From contig NZ_WSUT01000001.1 of NCBI RefSeq assembly GCF_009789535.1, forward strand, positions 248,001 to 312,000: a stretch of 64,000 nt of DNA, in the 5' to 3' direction. Under the pieces are notes generated by a model. The model was not told the origin of the DNA, did no database searches, and was given only the letters and a program-made list of their open reading frames with translations. The position numbers and the translations under genes are program-made. This document shows positions 36,246 to 45,333 of the stretch, one piece after another (the stretch's first letter is position 1; each line of letters starts with the position of its first letter). The stretch comes from Sphingomonas carotinifaciens. Its GTDB lineage: Bacteria; Pseudomonadota; Alphaproteobacteria; Sphingomonadales; Sphingomonadaceae.

Positions 36246-38688
36246 GCGGGTCCTGGCGATCGCGGCGCTGGCGGTGCTGCTGATCGCCGGCCCCACATCC
36301 GCGCAGACGCTGGTTCGGTTCGCGGCAGGCGGCGACGGGCTGGCGCTTGCCGATGCGCGCGGTCTGGCGTGTATCGTCACCGATCCGCGCGACCATGCCG
36401 TGGTCGCCATCGCCGCGGCTGACCTTCGCCGCGATCTGGCCCGGGTGTCCGGCCGCACCGGCGACAGCGGCGTGCAGCTGTGGCTGGGAACGCTCGGGCG
36501 TCACCGCGGGATCGACCGGCTCGTCCGGCGCGGGCGCCTGGACGTCACCCGCCTGCGCGGCGCGTGGGAAAGCTTCGTGATCGCCACCGTCGCCGATCCG
36601 GCCCCCGGCGTGGCGCAGGCGCTGGTCATCGCCGGCAGCGACCGGCGCGGCACCGCTTACGGCGCCTATGAACTGGCGCAGGCGATCGGCGTCTCGCCCT
36701 GGCACTGGTGGGCCGACGTGCCGCCCGAACACCATGCCGACATCCGGGTGGTGCCCGGCACCGTCCGCTTCGGCCCGCCGTCCGTCCGCTATCGCGGCAT
36801 CTTCCTGAACGACGAGGATTGGGGGCTGGAGCCCTGGGCCGCGCGCACGCACGAGCCGGAGAACGGCACGATCGGCCCGCGAACCTATGCGCGGCTGTTC
36901 GAACTGATGCTGCGGCTGAAGGCCAATCTGGTCTGGCCGGCGATGCACAAGGTGACGCGACCCTTCAACGCCGATCCCCGCAACGCGGCGCTGGCCGACC
37001 GTTATGGGATCGTCATAGGGTCCAGCCATGCGGAGCCGATGCTGCGCAACAATGTCGGCGAATGGACCGGCCCGGCCGATGGCTATGATTATGCGCGCCA
37101 CCCGGCCGCCGTCGCCGATTACTGGCGGGCGCGCGTGCGCAGCCACCGCGATTACGAAAGCATCTGGACGCTGGGGATGCGCGGCATCCACGACAGCGGC
37201 ATGATCGGCCCCGGCACCGATGGCGAGCGTCGCCGCCTGCTGGAGCGCATCATCACCGATCAGCGCGCCTTGCTGCGCCGCGATGGCGGTCTCGATCCGT
37301 TACGCACGCCACAGGTCTTCACCCCGTACAAGGAGGTACTGGACCTGTATCGCGGCGGGCTGGCCGTGCCCGAGGATGTGACGCTGATGTGGCCGGACGA
37401 CAATTTCGGCTATATCCGCCACTTCCCCGATGCCGCGGAGCGGCGCCGTCCGGGTGGCTCCGGCGTATATTACCACCTGTCCTATCTGGGTGCGCCCCTC
37501 TCCTATCTCTGGCTGTCCACCACGCCGCCCGCGCTGATCCGGGAGGAGATGGGCCGCGCCTGGGACCGGGGGGCGCGCACCATGTGGGTCGCCAATGTCG
37601 GCGATCTGAAGCCTGCCGAGCTGGCCACCGACTATTTCCTGCGCCTCGCCTGGGACGTGGCCGGCACCCGCGCGCACCCGATCGACGCGGTCGTCGCGGA
37701 CTGGGCCGGGCGCAGCATCGGCACCGGCCTGGGTGCGGAGGCGGCCGCGATCCTGGCCGAGCATCACCGGCTGAACTTCATCCGCCGTCCCGAACATCTG
37801 CAATGGTGGCTTCCCGGCGAACTGTCCCGCCCCAGTCCGCTTGCGCCCGCCGAGGTCGAGGTGCGCCTCGCCGATTTCGCCCGGCTTGCCGCCCGCGTCC
37901 TCGCGCTGGCCGCCCGTGTCGCGCCCGATCGCCGCGATGCCTTCTTCGAACTGATCGACTATCCGGTCACCGCCGCGGCGCTAGCCAATGTCCGCGTGTT
38001 CGAGGCGGAGGCGCATGACCGGTTGCGCGATACGGCCCCCGCCGCCGCCCTGGCCGCCGCGGCGCGCGCGGTTGCGGCCGATACCGCCATCGCCGCGCTC
38101 ACCCGGCGCTACAATCACGATGTCGCCGGCGGCAAATGGCGCCACATCATCGCGGCGGAGCCGGCCGACGGCCAGTGGCGACGCTATCGGCTCACCCCGC
38201 CCATCCTTCCCGCCGTACCGCCCGCGCCCACACCGTGGCGCACCGGCCCCGTCGCCCCCGCCACACCACCCGATCCCGTCCTGGAAGCGGCGGATGCCAC
38301 CGGCCCGGCGATCGGCTGGCGCCGCATCGACGGGCTGGGCCAAAACGGCGCCGCCGTCACGGCCCAGGCCGGCGTCACCCTTGACTACCGCATCACCCTG
38401 CCGCCCGGCCGCTGGCGGATGACGGCCGATCTGCTGCCGACCTATCCCGATACGGATGGTGCGCCCCTGGCGCTGTCGGTCGCGCTGGACGGCGCCGCGC
38501 CCGTCATGCTGGCCGCGCCGCGCAACACCGGCGACCCCGCCTGGGCGCAGGCGGTGCTTGCGAACCGCATCGACCTGGCGCTCCCCACGCCCATGGCGGG
38601 GGGTGCGCACCGCATCAGCCTGCGCTTTCCGGCCGCGGGGTTGATCGTCGACCGGATGCGCTTCCAGCGGATCGCCGCGGTGGATTGA
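36232..38688 (+). CDS. Glycoside hydrolase family 115 (alpha-glucuronidase-like)
   Basis: 818 residues from ATG 36232, inside the end of the GH53 gene. Signal peptide (VLAIAALAVLLIAGPTSAQ). GH115 architecture: N-terminal domain with SDRRGTAYGAYELAQAIGVSPWHWWADVP, barrel with RYRGIFLNDEDWGLEPWA, LKANLVWPAMH and VTLMWPDDNFGYIRHFP, helical middle region, and a C-terminal beta domain (about 680-818). Members remove (4-O-methyl-)glucuronic acid from xylan or arabinogalactan proteins. With GH53 and a TonB receptor beside it, an arabinogalactan-type target is attractive; not proven. Confidence 0.9.
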   Translation: MAFARRVLAIAALAVLLIAGPTSAQTLVRFAAGGDGLALADARGLACIVTDPRDHAVVAIAAADLRRDLARVSGRTGDSGVQLWLGTLGRHRGIDRLVRRGRLDVTRLRGAWESFVIATVADPAPGVAQALVIAGSDRRGTAYGAYELAQAIGVSPWHWWADVPPEHHADIRVVPGTVRFGPPSVRYRGIFLNDEDWGLEPWAARTHEPENGTIGPRTYARLFELMLRLKANLVWPAMHKVTRPFNADPRNAALADRYGIVIGSSHAEPMLRNNVGEWTGPADGYDYARHPAAVADYWRARVRSHRDYESIWTLGMRGIHDSGMIGPGTDGERRRLLERIITDQRALLRRDGGLDPLRTPQVFTPYKEVLDLYRGGLAVPEDVTLMWPDDNFGYIRHFPDAAERRRPGGSGVYYHLSYLGAPLSYLWLSTTPPALIREEMGRAWDRGARTMWVANVGDLKPAELATDYFLRLAWDVAGTRAHPIDAVVADWAGRSIGTGLGAEAAAILAEHHRLNFIRRPEHLQWWLPGELSRPSPLAPAEVEVRLADFARLAARVLALAARVAPDRRDAFFELIDYPVTAAALANVRVFEAEAHDRLRDTAPAAALAAAARAVAADTAIAALTRRYNHDVAGGKWRHIIAAEPADGQWRRYRLTPPILPAVPPAPTPWRTGPVAPATPPDPVLEAADATGPAIGWRRIDGLGQNGAAVTAQAGVTLDYRITLPPGRWRMTADLLPTYPDTDGAPLALSVALDGAAPVMLAAPRNTGDPAWAQAVLANRIDLALPTPMAGGAHRISLRFPAAGLIVDRMRFQRIAAVD

Positions 38689-38726
38689 CCGACCGACGGT
38701 CGGGCGGATACCACGGCGGGGTCGAT

Positions 38727-38882
38727 GTGGGAGAGATCGGGGCGATCCCGGCGCCGAAGGAGCAACCGCCCCGGAAACTCTCAGGCAGAAGGACCACGCG
38801 GCGCATAACATCTGGAGAGTGATGCGGTTTTCCCCGCGTCCGCCGACGGGATAGCGATCTCAGGCACAAGGGACAGAAGGGG
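38727..38882 (+). ncRNA. Tandem glycine riboswitch
   Basis: Two gcvT-type aptamers in series. Aptamer 1 (about 38728-38793) has GGGAGAG, the core GGCGCCGAAGGAGCAA, and AAACTCTCAGGCAGAAGGACC. Aptamer 2 (about 38812-38882) has CTGGAGAG, a GCGG-TTTTCC-CCGC-type stem, CGCCGACGGGATAGC and ATCTCAGGCACAAGGGACAGA. These are the conserved glycine-binding elements. A small hairpin (GCCGG-N6-CCGGC, 38892-38907) lies between the second aptamer and the AAGGA ribosome site of the serine ammonia-lyase gene and may be the expression platform. Confidence 0.92.
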
Positions 38883-38919
38883 CATGCAATGGCCGGCACC
38901 TGCCGGCGAAAAGGACCGC

Positions 38920-40314
38920 ATGCACACCGATCCCGTCACCACCCCGCTCGACCGCGACGTCCACCGACCGATCAGCGTCGCCGAATTGTTCACCATCGGC
39001 ATCGGGCCCTCCAGCTCGCACACGGTGGGGCCGATGCGCGCGGCGTTCGACTTCGCACAGCGGGCGCTGGGCCTCGAAAGCGCGCCGGTGCGCGTCACCT
39101 GCGACCTGTACGGGTCGTTGGCGCTTACCGGGCGCGGCCACGCCACCGACACCGCAACCATCCTGGGACTGGCCGGATGGGAGCCGGAACGGCTCGATCC
39201 CGATGCCGCACCCGCGATCCTGCGCGACATAGCGGAGGGCGGGCAGGTGATGCTGGGCGGTACGCACGCCATCGCCTTTCCGGCCGACGCCATCGTCTTT
39301 CACCCGCGCGCCTTCCTGCCCGAACACCCGAACGGCATGACCTTCACCGCCACCTGCGCCGATGGCCGCGTTCATGCCGAAACCTATTTCTCGATCGGGG
39401 GCGGCGCCATCCTGCGCAAGGGTGCACCGGTCGCCGCCACCAACGTCGCGGTGCGCCACCCCTTCGCCTCCGGGCTGGACCTGCTGGCGATCGGCGACGC
39501 CACCGGGCTCGGCATCGCCGATATCGTCCGCGCCAACGAGGAGGCGTGGCGGTCGCCTGCCGAGACGGATGCGTTTCTGGATGCGGTGCGCGGCGCGATG
39601 AGCGCGTGTATCGATCGCGGGATCGCGCAGGAGGGCGTGTTGCCGGGCGGGCTGAAGGTCAGGCGGCGGGCGCACAGGCTGGCGGAGAGCCTGACGGGCG
39701 AGCGGCCGGGCAGCAATCCGGCAGAGGTGTTCGAGTGGGTGAGCCTGTGGGCGCTGGCAGTCAACGAGGAGAATGCGGCGGGCGGCCGGGTGGTGACCGC
39801 GCCGACCAATGGCGCCGCCGGGGTGCTGCCCGCGGTATTGCGCTTCTATGAAACGCTGATCCCGGGCGCGACGCCGCAGGGCGCGCGTACCTTTCTGCTC
39901 ACGGCGGCCGCGATCGGCATGTTGTACAAGAAGCGCGCCTCGATCTCCGCGGCCGAAATGGGGTGCCAGGGCGAGGTCGGCGTCGCCTGTTCGATGGCGG
40001 CGGGCGCGCTGGCCGCGGTGCTGGGCGGCAGCAACCGCCAGATCGAGAATGCCGCCGAGATCGGCATGGAGCATAATCTGGGCCTGACCTGCGATCCGAT
40101 CGGCGGACTGGTCCAGATCCCGTGTATCGAGCGCAACACGATGGGCGCGGTGAAGGCGATCAATGCCGCCTATCTGGCGCTGCGCGGCGATGGCAGCCAT
40201 GTCGTCTCGCTGGACGCGGTGATCGAGACGATGCGCCAGACCGGCGAGGACATGCGCTCGCAATACAAGGAAACCAGCCTGGGCGGGCTGGCCGTGAACG
40301 TGGTGGAATGCTGA
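38920..40314 (+). CDS. sdaA: L-serine ammonia-lyase, iron-sulfur dependent, single chain
   Basis: 464 residues from ATG 38920 (AAGGA 4 nt upstream); ATG 38884, at the riboswitch end, is an alternative adding 12 residues. Beta domain about 15-165 with FTIGIGPSSSHTVGPMRAA, then the alpha domain with the cluster Cys in AEMGCQGEVGVACSMAAG and CDPIGGLVQIPCIERN. Converts L-serine to pyruvate and ammonia in the cytosol using a 4Fe-4S cluster. The tandem glycine riboswitch ahead suggests induction by excess glycine, which GlyA can turn into serine. Confidence 0.93.
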   Translation: MHTDPVTTPLDRDVHRPISVAELFTIGIGPSSSHTVGPMRAAFDFAQRALGLESAPVRVTCDLYGSLALTGRGHATDTATILGLAGWEPERLDPDAAPAILRDIAEGGQVMLGGTHAIAFPADAIVFHPRAFLPEHPNGMTFTATCADGRVHAETYFSIGGGAILRKGAPVAATNVAVRHPFASGLDLLAIGDATGLGIADIVRANEEAWRSPAETDAFLDAVRGAMSACIDRGIAQEGVLPGGLKVRRRAHRLAESLTGERPGSNPAEVFEWVSLWALAVNEENAAGGRVVTAPTNGAAGVLPAVLRFYETLIPGATPQGARTFLLTAAAIGMLYKKRASISAAEMGCQGEVGVACSMAAGALAAVLGGSNRQIENAAEIGMEHNLGLTCDPIGGLVQIPCIERNTMGAVKAINAAYLALRGDGSHVVSLDAVIETMRQTGEDMRSQYKETSLGGLAVNVVEC

Positions 40315-40321
40315 GCCGCAC

Positions 40322-41065
40322 TCAGAACAGGTTGCGCCGGAACAGCGCCAGCGTCCAGTCCATCGCCTGGAGGAACAGCGCGGGGTCGTAGCGCGGCCCT
40401 TCGTCGCGCAAGAAAGCGTGCTGCCCGTTCACCTCATGCCATTCGTACCGCGTACCGGCCGCCTCCAGCGCCGCGCGGATCGCCTCGCGCCCCGCATAAG
40501 GAACGTGCGGGTCCTGCCGCCCCCAGACGAACATCGCCTCGCCCTGCAATGCCGCCATGCGCGCCAGGCTGTCGTCACAGCGGCCATGCCCCAATGTGCC
40601 GGAATGGATATCGGTGGCATAGAAGCAGGCGGCGGCCGAGACGCGCGGGTCCAGCGCGGCGCGGTAGGCGAGATGGCCGCCCAGACACACGCCAAAGGTC
40701 GCGAGCCGGCCGCTGCAGGCGGGATGTGCGGCCAGCGCGGTCAGCGCGGCTTGGGCATCGGCGTCATAGGCGGCGACCGGCTTGGTGAATTTCAGCGCGT
40801 TGCCGCGGTCGGTGCCGGCCGGGTCATAGGCGAGAACGGTGCCGGCGAGTTCATATTCGTGATAGACCTCCGGCACCGCCACCACATAACCCTGCCCGGC
40901 CAGCATCGCCGCCAGCCGACGGATCGGTGCGGTCACCTGATAGATTTCGGAAAACAGCAGGACGCCGGGATATCGCCCGTCGACCGCGGGGCGGAACAGG
41001 TGGGTGCGCATCGTGCCGGCACCCGGCACCTCGACATCCAGGGTTTCGTCGCTGCGAAGGATCAT
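40322..41065 (-). CDS. Dienelactone hydrolase family protein
   Basis: 247 residues from ATG 41065 (AGGAACG upstream). Alpha/beta hydrolase fold with the family nucleophile elbow FGVCLGGH (Cys), Asp in WGRQDPHVP and His in NGQHAFLRDEG, the full Cys-Asp-His triad. N-terminal GVLLFSEIYQVTAPIRRLAAMLAGQGYVV. Cytosolic. True dienelactone substrate is doubtful without a chlorocatechol cluster; many relatives are general esterases. Convergent with sdaA, 7 nt apart. Confidence 0.9.
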   Translation of the reverse strand: MILRSDETLDVEVPGAGTMRTHLFRPAVDGRYPGVLLFSEIYQVTAPIRRLAAMLAGQGYVVAVPEVYHEYELAGTVLAYDPAGTDRGNALKFTKPVAAYDADAQAALTALAAHPACSGRLATFGVCLGGHLAYRAALDPRVSAAACFYATDIHSGTLGHGRCDDSLARMAALQGEAMFVWGRQDPHVPYAGREAIRAALEAAGTRYEWHEVNGQHAFLRDEGPRYDPALFLQAMDWTLALFRRNLF

Positions 41066-41144
41066 CGTTCGTTCCTGCTTGGCCTTGAGAGCGGGCATGG
41101 CAGTGGCAGCGCGGCGCCCCCGAGGCAAGGATCGTTGCAGCGAC

Positions 41145-41170
41145 GGAACGTAAGTGCCGCGGTCGCAGTT
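41145..41170 (+). promoter_or_regulatory. Candidate EcfG-type promoter for the DUF1206 gene
   Basis: GGAAC (41145-41149), 17 nt, AGTT (41167-41170), against the alphaproteobacterial general-stress consensus GGAAC-N16/17-CGTT: one mismatch. It ends 25 nt before the ATG at 41196. Confidence 0.5.
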
Positions 41171-41195
41171 TCTCGCGGACATCGGAGTGACATAG

Positions 41196-41984
41196 ATGAC
41201 CGCCAGTGCCCGCCTGACGTTTCTGACCCGGATCGGCTTCGCCACGCGCGGGCTGCTCTACATCGTCATCGCCATGCTGATCCTGCGCACCGACCGGGCC
41301 GAGGACCCCAGCGGCGCGCTGGAATATCTGGGCGAGGGCGGCGGCCAGTGGCTGCTCAGCGTCATGGCGGCGGGCCTGATCGCCTATGGCATATGGCGGC
41401 TGGCGGATGCGGCATTCGATATCGAGCGCCACGGCAGCGACCGGAAAGGCGCGATGGAACGCGTCGGCGCCGGCATCAGCGGCCTGGTCCACCTGTTCCT
41501 GTCCTGGCAGGCGATCAGGCTGATGCGCGGCGCGGCGGCCTCGGGCGACGGCACGCAGGCGGGAGCGCAGGCCGCCCTCGACCTGCCCGGTGGCTGGGCG
41601 CTGGTGCTACTGGGTGCCGCGATCCTGTTCGGGCTGGGCGCGATCCAGTTGGTAAAGGCCGCCAAGGGCAGCTTCCTGCGCTATCTGGAGCCCGAAATTG
41701 CCCGCCAGCGCTGGGCGCAGTGGAGCGGCCGGGCCGGCTATGCCGCGCGCGGCCTCGTCTTCCTCATCAGCGGCTATCTGCTGATGCGCGCCGGGCTGGA
41801 CGAGCAGGCGGCACAGGCCGGAGGCATGGCCCGCGCCCTGTCATGGCTGACCAGCCCGTTCGACCTGATCGTCGGCGTCGGACTGGCGGGCTTCGGCCTG
41901 TTCAGCCTGATCGAGGCGCGCTTTCGCCGGTTGCACGACGTACCCGTCGACCATGTGGTGCGCCGCGCCACCCGCCTGCGCTGA
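41196..41984 (+). CDS. DUF1206 domain membrane protein
   Basis: 262 residues. Three repeats, each of two membrane helices, the DUF1206 pattern: ARLTFLTRIGFATRGLLYIVIAMLIL; AMERVGAGISGLVHLFLSWQAI; QWSGRAGYAARGLVFLISGYLLM. The shared G-x-x-x-R-G-L motif recurs at each repeat start. Inner membrane; function unknown. A GGAAC-N17-AGTT promoter candidate precedes it, hinting at general stress control. Confidence 0.88.
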   Translation: MTASARLTFLTRIGFATRGLLYIVIAMLILRTDRAEDPSGALEYLGEGGGQWLLSVMAAGLIAYGIWRLADAAFDIERHGSDRKGAMERVGAGISGLVHLFLSWQAIRLMRGAAASGDGTQAGAQAALDLPGGWALVLLGAAILFGLGAIQLVKAAKGSFLRYLEPEIARQRWAQWSGRAGYAARGLVFLISGYLLMRAGLDEQAAQAGGMARALSWLTSPFDLIVGVGLAGFGLFSLIEARFRRLHDVPVDHVVRRATRLR

Positions 41985-41988
41985 CCCG

Positions 41989-42774
41989 TCACGCGGATGC
42001 CTTGGCATCGCGTTTCAGCATCACGTCCTTGACGGTGTTGCCCGCCAGGCCACCTGCCGCCAGCGACACGACGACGTTGCCGACCAGCATATCGGCGATG
42101 CCGACCACGCTGGCGAACGCGACCAGCGCGGTGGTGGTGATCGGCATCGCCGCCGCCGCCTTGGTGAGCGTCACCCTGGCCGAATCCCGGATCGCCTGCA
42201 CGCGGGTGAGCGCCGCGGCCAGCGGCTGATCCGCCTCCACCAGCGCGATCAATGCGCCCAGCGCCGCGTGCAGCGCGCGCAAATGGGCCAGCGCATCCTC
42301 CCGGTCGTTCTCCACCGGTCCACCATTGTCGCGCAGGCGGGTTTCCTCCGCGATCAGGCGATCCACCGCCAGCAGCGCCGCCGGCGCCAGCGTGCGGACC
42401 AGCAGCGCCTGTTCGCGGGTGGAGGCACGACCCGTCCACCCCGATGCGCTGACCGGCGCCTGCCCGCACACCGCCTCCATCAACGGCGCGAACGCACTGC
42501 GCACCATGTCGCGGCGTTGCTGCCGGTCCGCGGTTTCGCGGACGTGGCGGACAAAGGCGGGCAGATTGGGCTCGGCGGCGACGCTGGCCGGCGCCAGCGG
42601 CCGCAGGTCGCTGCGTTGCAGGAGCGCGCGGCGCAGCGCCTTGTACCGGCTGTCGTCGGCCAGATCCTGGATGCCGTCGCATCCGCCCAGGCACAGCGTG
42701 CGCAGGCGCTGCACCGCTTCCTCGTCCGACAGGCCTTCGGGCCAGCCGGTCATCCGGGTCCCGTTCCTCTCCAT
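41989..42774 (-). CDS. Hypothetical protein with C-terminal hydrophobic segment
   Basis: 261 residues with an excellent ribosome site (AAGGAGG, 8 nt before the ATG). N-terminal and middle parts are helical and charged (LSDEEAVQRLRTLCLGGCDGIQDLADD; LIAEETRLRDNGGPVENDREDALAHLRALHAAL). The end contains a glycine-rich hydrophobic region (ITTTALVAFASVVGIADMLVGNVVVSLAAGG), probably one or two membrane helices. No family recognised. Convergent with DUF1206, 4 nt apart. Confidence 0.7.
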   Translation of the reverse strand: MERNGTRMTGWPEGLSDEEAVQRLRTLCLGGCDGIQDLADDSRYKALRRALLQRSDLRPLAPASVAAEPNLPAFVRHVRETADRQQRRDMVRSAFAPLMEAVCGQAPVSASGWTGRASTREQALLVRTLAPAALLAVDRLIAEETRLRDNGGPVENDREDALAHLRALHAALGALIALVEADQPLAAALTRVQAIRDSARVTLTKAAAAMPITTTALVAFASVVGIADMLVGNVVVSLAAGGLAGNTVKDVMLKRDAKASA

Positions 42775-42871
42775 GTCGCGGCCTCCTTTCCGGCGTGTCG
42801 ACCCGGCGTATCACAGCACTTGGCGAAAAGGAACATAGCAAGAACATCAACTTAGCGCCTAGCCTATCTAT

Positions 42872-42883
42872 TTGCGATCGCAA
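42872..42883. promoter_or_regulatory. Perfect palindrome ahead of the siderophore-type TonB receptor
   Basis: TTGCGATCGCAA lies 62 nt upstream of the receptor start in an AT-richer stretch. A metal regulator site would be expected at such a position, but the palindrome does not match a Fur or Irr consensus I can vouch for. Confidence 0.3.
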
Positions 42884-42945
42884 CGCAAAACGCTTGCTCC
42901 ACTTCGTTAGATCGCTATTGCGAGCCGATATCAAGGATCGGGGGA

Positions 42946-45186
42946 ATGAAGATGGTGGCTGGTTCCAGCCTGTGGACGATCGCGCTTGTCCTGAGCGCCG
43001 CACCGGCAACGGGCAATGTCGCGGTGGACGATGCCCCCGCAGCGGCGGTGTCGATGCCGGACGAGGACCCGCAGGATCAGGCCATTGTCGTCACCGGCGA
43101 AAAGGACAAGCGGCCGACGACGTCGACGCGGCTCCCGCTGACCCTGAGGGAAACGCCGCAATCGGTGACCGTGGTCGATCGCCAGCGTATCGAGGATTTC
43201 AACCTGACCTCGGTCACCGAGGTCCTGGCCCAGACGCCGGGCGTGACGATCTCGTCCACCGACAGCAACCGCACCAATTTCAACGTCCGCGGCTTTGCGG
43301 TGCGCAACTTCCAGCTCGATGGCGTGCCGACCATCTATCAGGTGAGCGGATACGAGAACAGCGCGGTCGGCGACATCGCCATCTATGACCGGGTGGAGGT
43401 GATCCGCGGCGCGGCCGGGCTGGTGACCGGCGTTGGCGACCCGTCCGCGACGGTGAACCTGATCCGCAAGCGCGCACCGGGCGAATTTCGCGGCTATTTC
43501 TCGATGCAGGGCGGCAGCTTCTCGACCTATCGGCTGGAGGCTGATATCGGCGGCCCGGTGACGCAGGACGGGTCGGTCCGCGCCCGCGTCGTCGCGGCCT
43601 ATACCGACCGCGAATCCTATATCGACCTGCAGCATGATCGTGTCCCGGTGTTGTACGGCACGCTGGAATGGGACGTGACGCCGCACACCCGTCTGCGCGT
43701 CGGTGCCGACTATCTGCGCACCGACTCGCGCGGGGCGGGCTGGGGCTCGGTCCCCCTGCTCTACACCGACGGCACGAAGACGGATTTCCCGCGCTCCTTC
43801 ACCGGCACCACGCGCTGGACCCAGTGGCTGCGCGAGACGACAACCGTGTTCGGCGCGGTGGAACAGGATATCGGCAGCAACTGGCTGCTGCGCGTCAGCT
43901 ATAATGGCCGGCGCGGCGATAACGACAGCACGCTGTTCAACATCCCCAACGGCTTTCCCAATCGCGACGGCACCGGTCTGGGCGCGCCCTTCTCCTTCTA
44001 TGGCGAGGTCGACCAGAACGAGGACGCGATCGACGCCTATGTCGCGGGCAAGGTGACGCTGTTCGGCCGCGAGCATGAGGTGGTCGCCGGCATGAACCAT
44101 TTCGAGCGCGACTTCCTGGTCAATCGCTCGCGCTACGGCGCAACGCCGCCAGGCTATCCGACCGCGGAGACAGGCACCCCCGACATCGACCCGTGGAACC
44201 CGACTTTCCCCCGGCCCGACATCATCCGCTCGACCGTGCCCGATTTCACGCAGGACCTGCGCCAGACCGGCGGCTACGGCGTCGTGCGCCTGAACCCGGC
44301 GGACTGGCTGAAGGTGATCGCCGGCGTGCGCTACACCGACTACAAGGCCGATCGCGACAATTACCTGGACGGCGTGTTGCAGCCCGACGGCGTCAGCAAC
44401 GTGCAGCATGAGAGGAAATGGGCGCCATATGGCGGCATCGTCGCCGATCTGACGCCAGCGATCTCGCTTTATGCCAGCTATGCCAGCGTCTTCACGCCGG
44501 TGTCGGCGCGCAACGCCAACAACGACATCCTGCCCCCCACCACCGGCGCCAATTACGAGGCGGGTGTGAAGGCGACACCCTTTGGCGAAGGCTTCACCGT
44601 CTCGGCAGCGGGCTTCCATATCCGGCAGGACAATCTGACGATCACCGATCCCAATGCCGTGCCCAACTCCCTGCCCGGCAACCTGACCCCCTCGCTGTCG
44701 GTGTCGGGCGTGAAGACTTGGGGCGGCGAGGCCGAGGTTGCCGGCGAGCCGCTGCCCGGCTGGACGATCAACGGCAGCTATACCTATGCCCGGTCGGAGG
44801 ATCGCACCGGCCTGCGCATCAACCCGTTCTTCCCGCTGCACCTGGGCCGCGTCTATACAACGTACCGCCTGCCCGGCGACCGGCTGACGATCGGCGGCGG
44901 CGTGACCGCGCAGTCGCGCATCTTCGACCGCGGCAACGTGCCCTCCGGCCGGTTCACCGCCGCCGGTGCGCCGATCCTGGTCGCCGGCGAGGTCGAACAG
45001 GGCGCCTATGCCACCGTCGATGCGCTCGCCCGCTACAAGCTGACCGAGCGTGCGATCCTCAGCGTCAACGTCACCAACCTGTTCGACCAGAGCTATTATC
45101 GCAACGTCCGCTTCGCCTTTGGCGGGCCGGGCGGTTTCTATGGCGAGCCTCGCCGGGTGATCGGCAGCATCCGGGTAAATTTCTGA
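42946..45186 (+). CDS. TonB-dependent siderophore receptor (FhuE/FpvA-like)
   Basis: 746 residues. Short signal (SSLWTIALVLSAAPATG), TonB-box-like QAIVVTGEKDK, plug domain LPLTLRETPQSVTVVDRQRIEDFNL and NFNVRGFAVRNFQLDGVPTIYQ, DRVEVIRGAAGLVTGVGDPSATVNLIRK typical of ferric siderophore receptors, and a 22-strand barrel ending RRVIGSIRVNF. It imports an Fe(III)-siderophore, probably of hydroxamate type by similarity of the plug motifs. No siderophore synthesis or ABC genes nearby. A strong hairpin follows. Confidence 0.92.
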   Translation: MKMVAGSSLWTIALVLSAAPATGNVAVDDAPAAAVSMPDEDPQDQAIVVTGEKDKRPTTSTRLPLTLRETPQSVTVVDRQRIEDFNLTSVTEVLAQTPGVTISSTDSNRTNFNVRGFAVRNFQLDGVPTIYQVSGYENSAVGDIAIYDRVEVIRGAAGLVTGVGDPSATVNLIRKRAPGEFRGYFSMQGGSFSTYRLEADIGGPVTQDGSVRARVVAAYTDRESYIDLQHDRVPVLYGTLEWDVTPHTRLRVGADYLRTDSRGAGWGSVPLLYTDGTKTDFPRSFTGTTRWTQWLRETTTVFGAVEQDIGSNWLLRVSYNGRRGDNDSTLFNIPNGFPNRDGTGLGAPFSFYGEVDQNEDAIDAYVAGKVTLFGREHEVVAGMNHFERDFLVNRSRYGATPPGYPTAETGTPDIDPWNPTFPRPDIIRSTVPDFTQDLRQTGGYGVVRLNPADWLKVIAGVRYTDYKADRDNYLDGVLQPDGVSNVQHERKWAPYGGIVADLTPAISLYASYASVFTPVSARNANNDILPPTTGANYEAGVKATPFGEGFTVSAAGFHIRQDNLTITDPNAVPNSLPGNLTPSLSVSGVKTWGGEAEVAGEPLPGWTINGSYTYARSEDRTGLRINPFFPLHLGRVYTTYRLPGDRLTIGGGVTAQSRIFDRGNVPSGRFTAAGAPILVAGEVEQGAYATVDALARYKLTERAILSVNVTNLFDQSYYRNVRFAFGGPGGFYGEPRRVIGSIRVNF

Positions 45187-45204
45187 TGCAAGGGGGGCGC
45201 CCGC

Positions 45205-45247
45205 CTGCGCCGCGATCGCCTGCCTATCCTATGCGATTGCGGCGCAG
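45205..45247 (+). terminator. Strong hairpin after the siderophore receptor gene
   Basis: Arms 45205-45219 and 45233-45247 form 15 consecutive pairs (one G-U) around a 13-nt loop, 18 nt after the stop codon. AAAAAA follows rather than a U tract, so termination without U run or mRNA protection is assumed. Confidence 0.55.
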
Positions 45248-45333
45248 CCAAAAAACCTGATCGGGCAGACGCTTCTGGCTTCGGAACCGGCGGGTTCGGG
45301 GGTATGCGCATGCTGATGCAGGAAGGTACCCCC

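Noticed and set aside
42931..44841. A 636-codon minus-strand frame opposite the siderophore receptor
   Set aside because: Low-complexity antisense of a clear TonB-dependent receptor.
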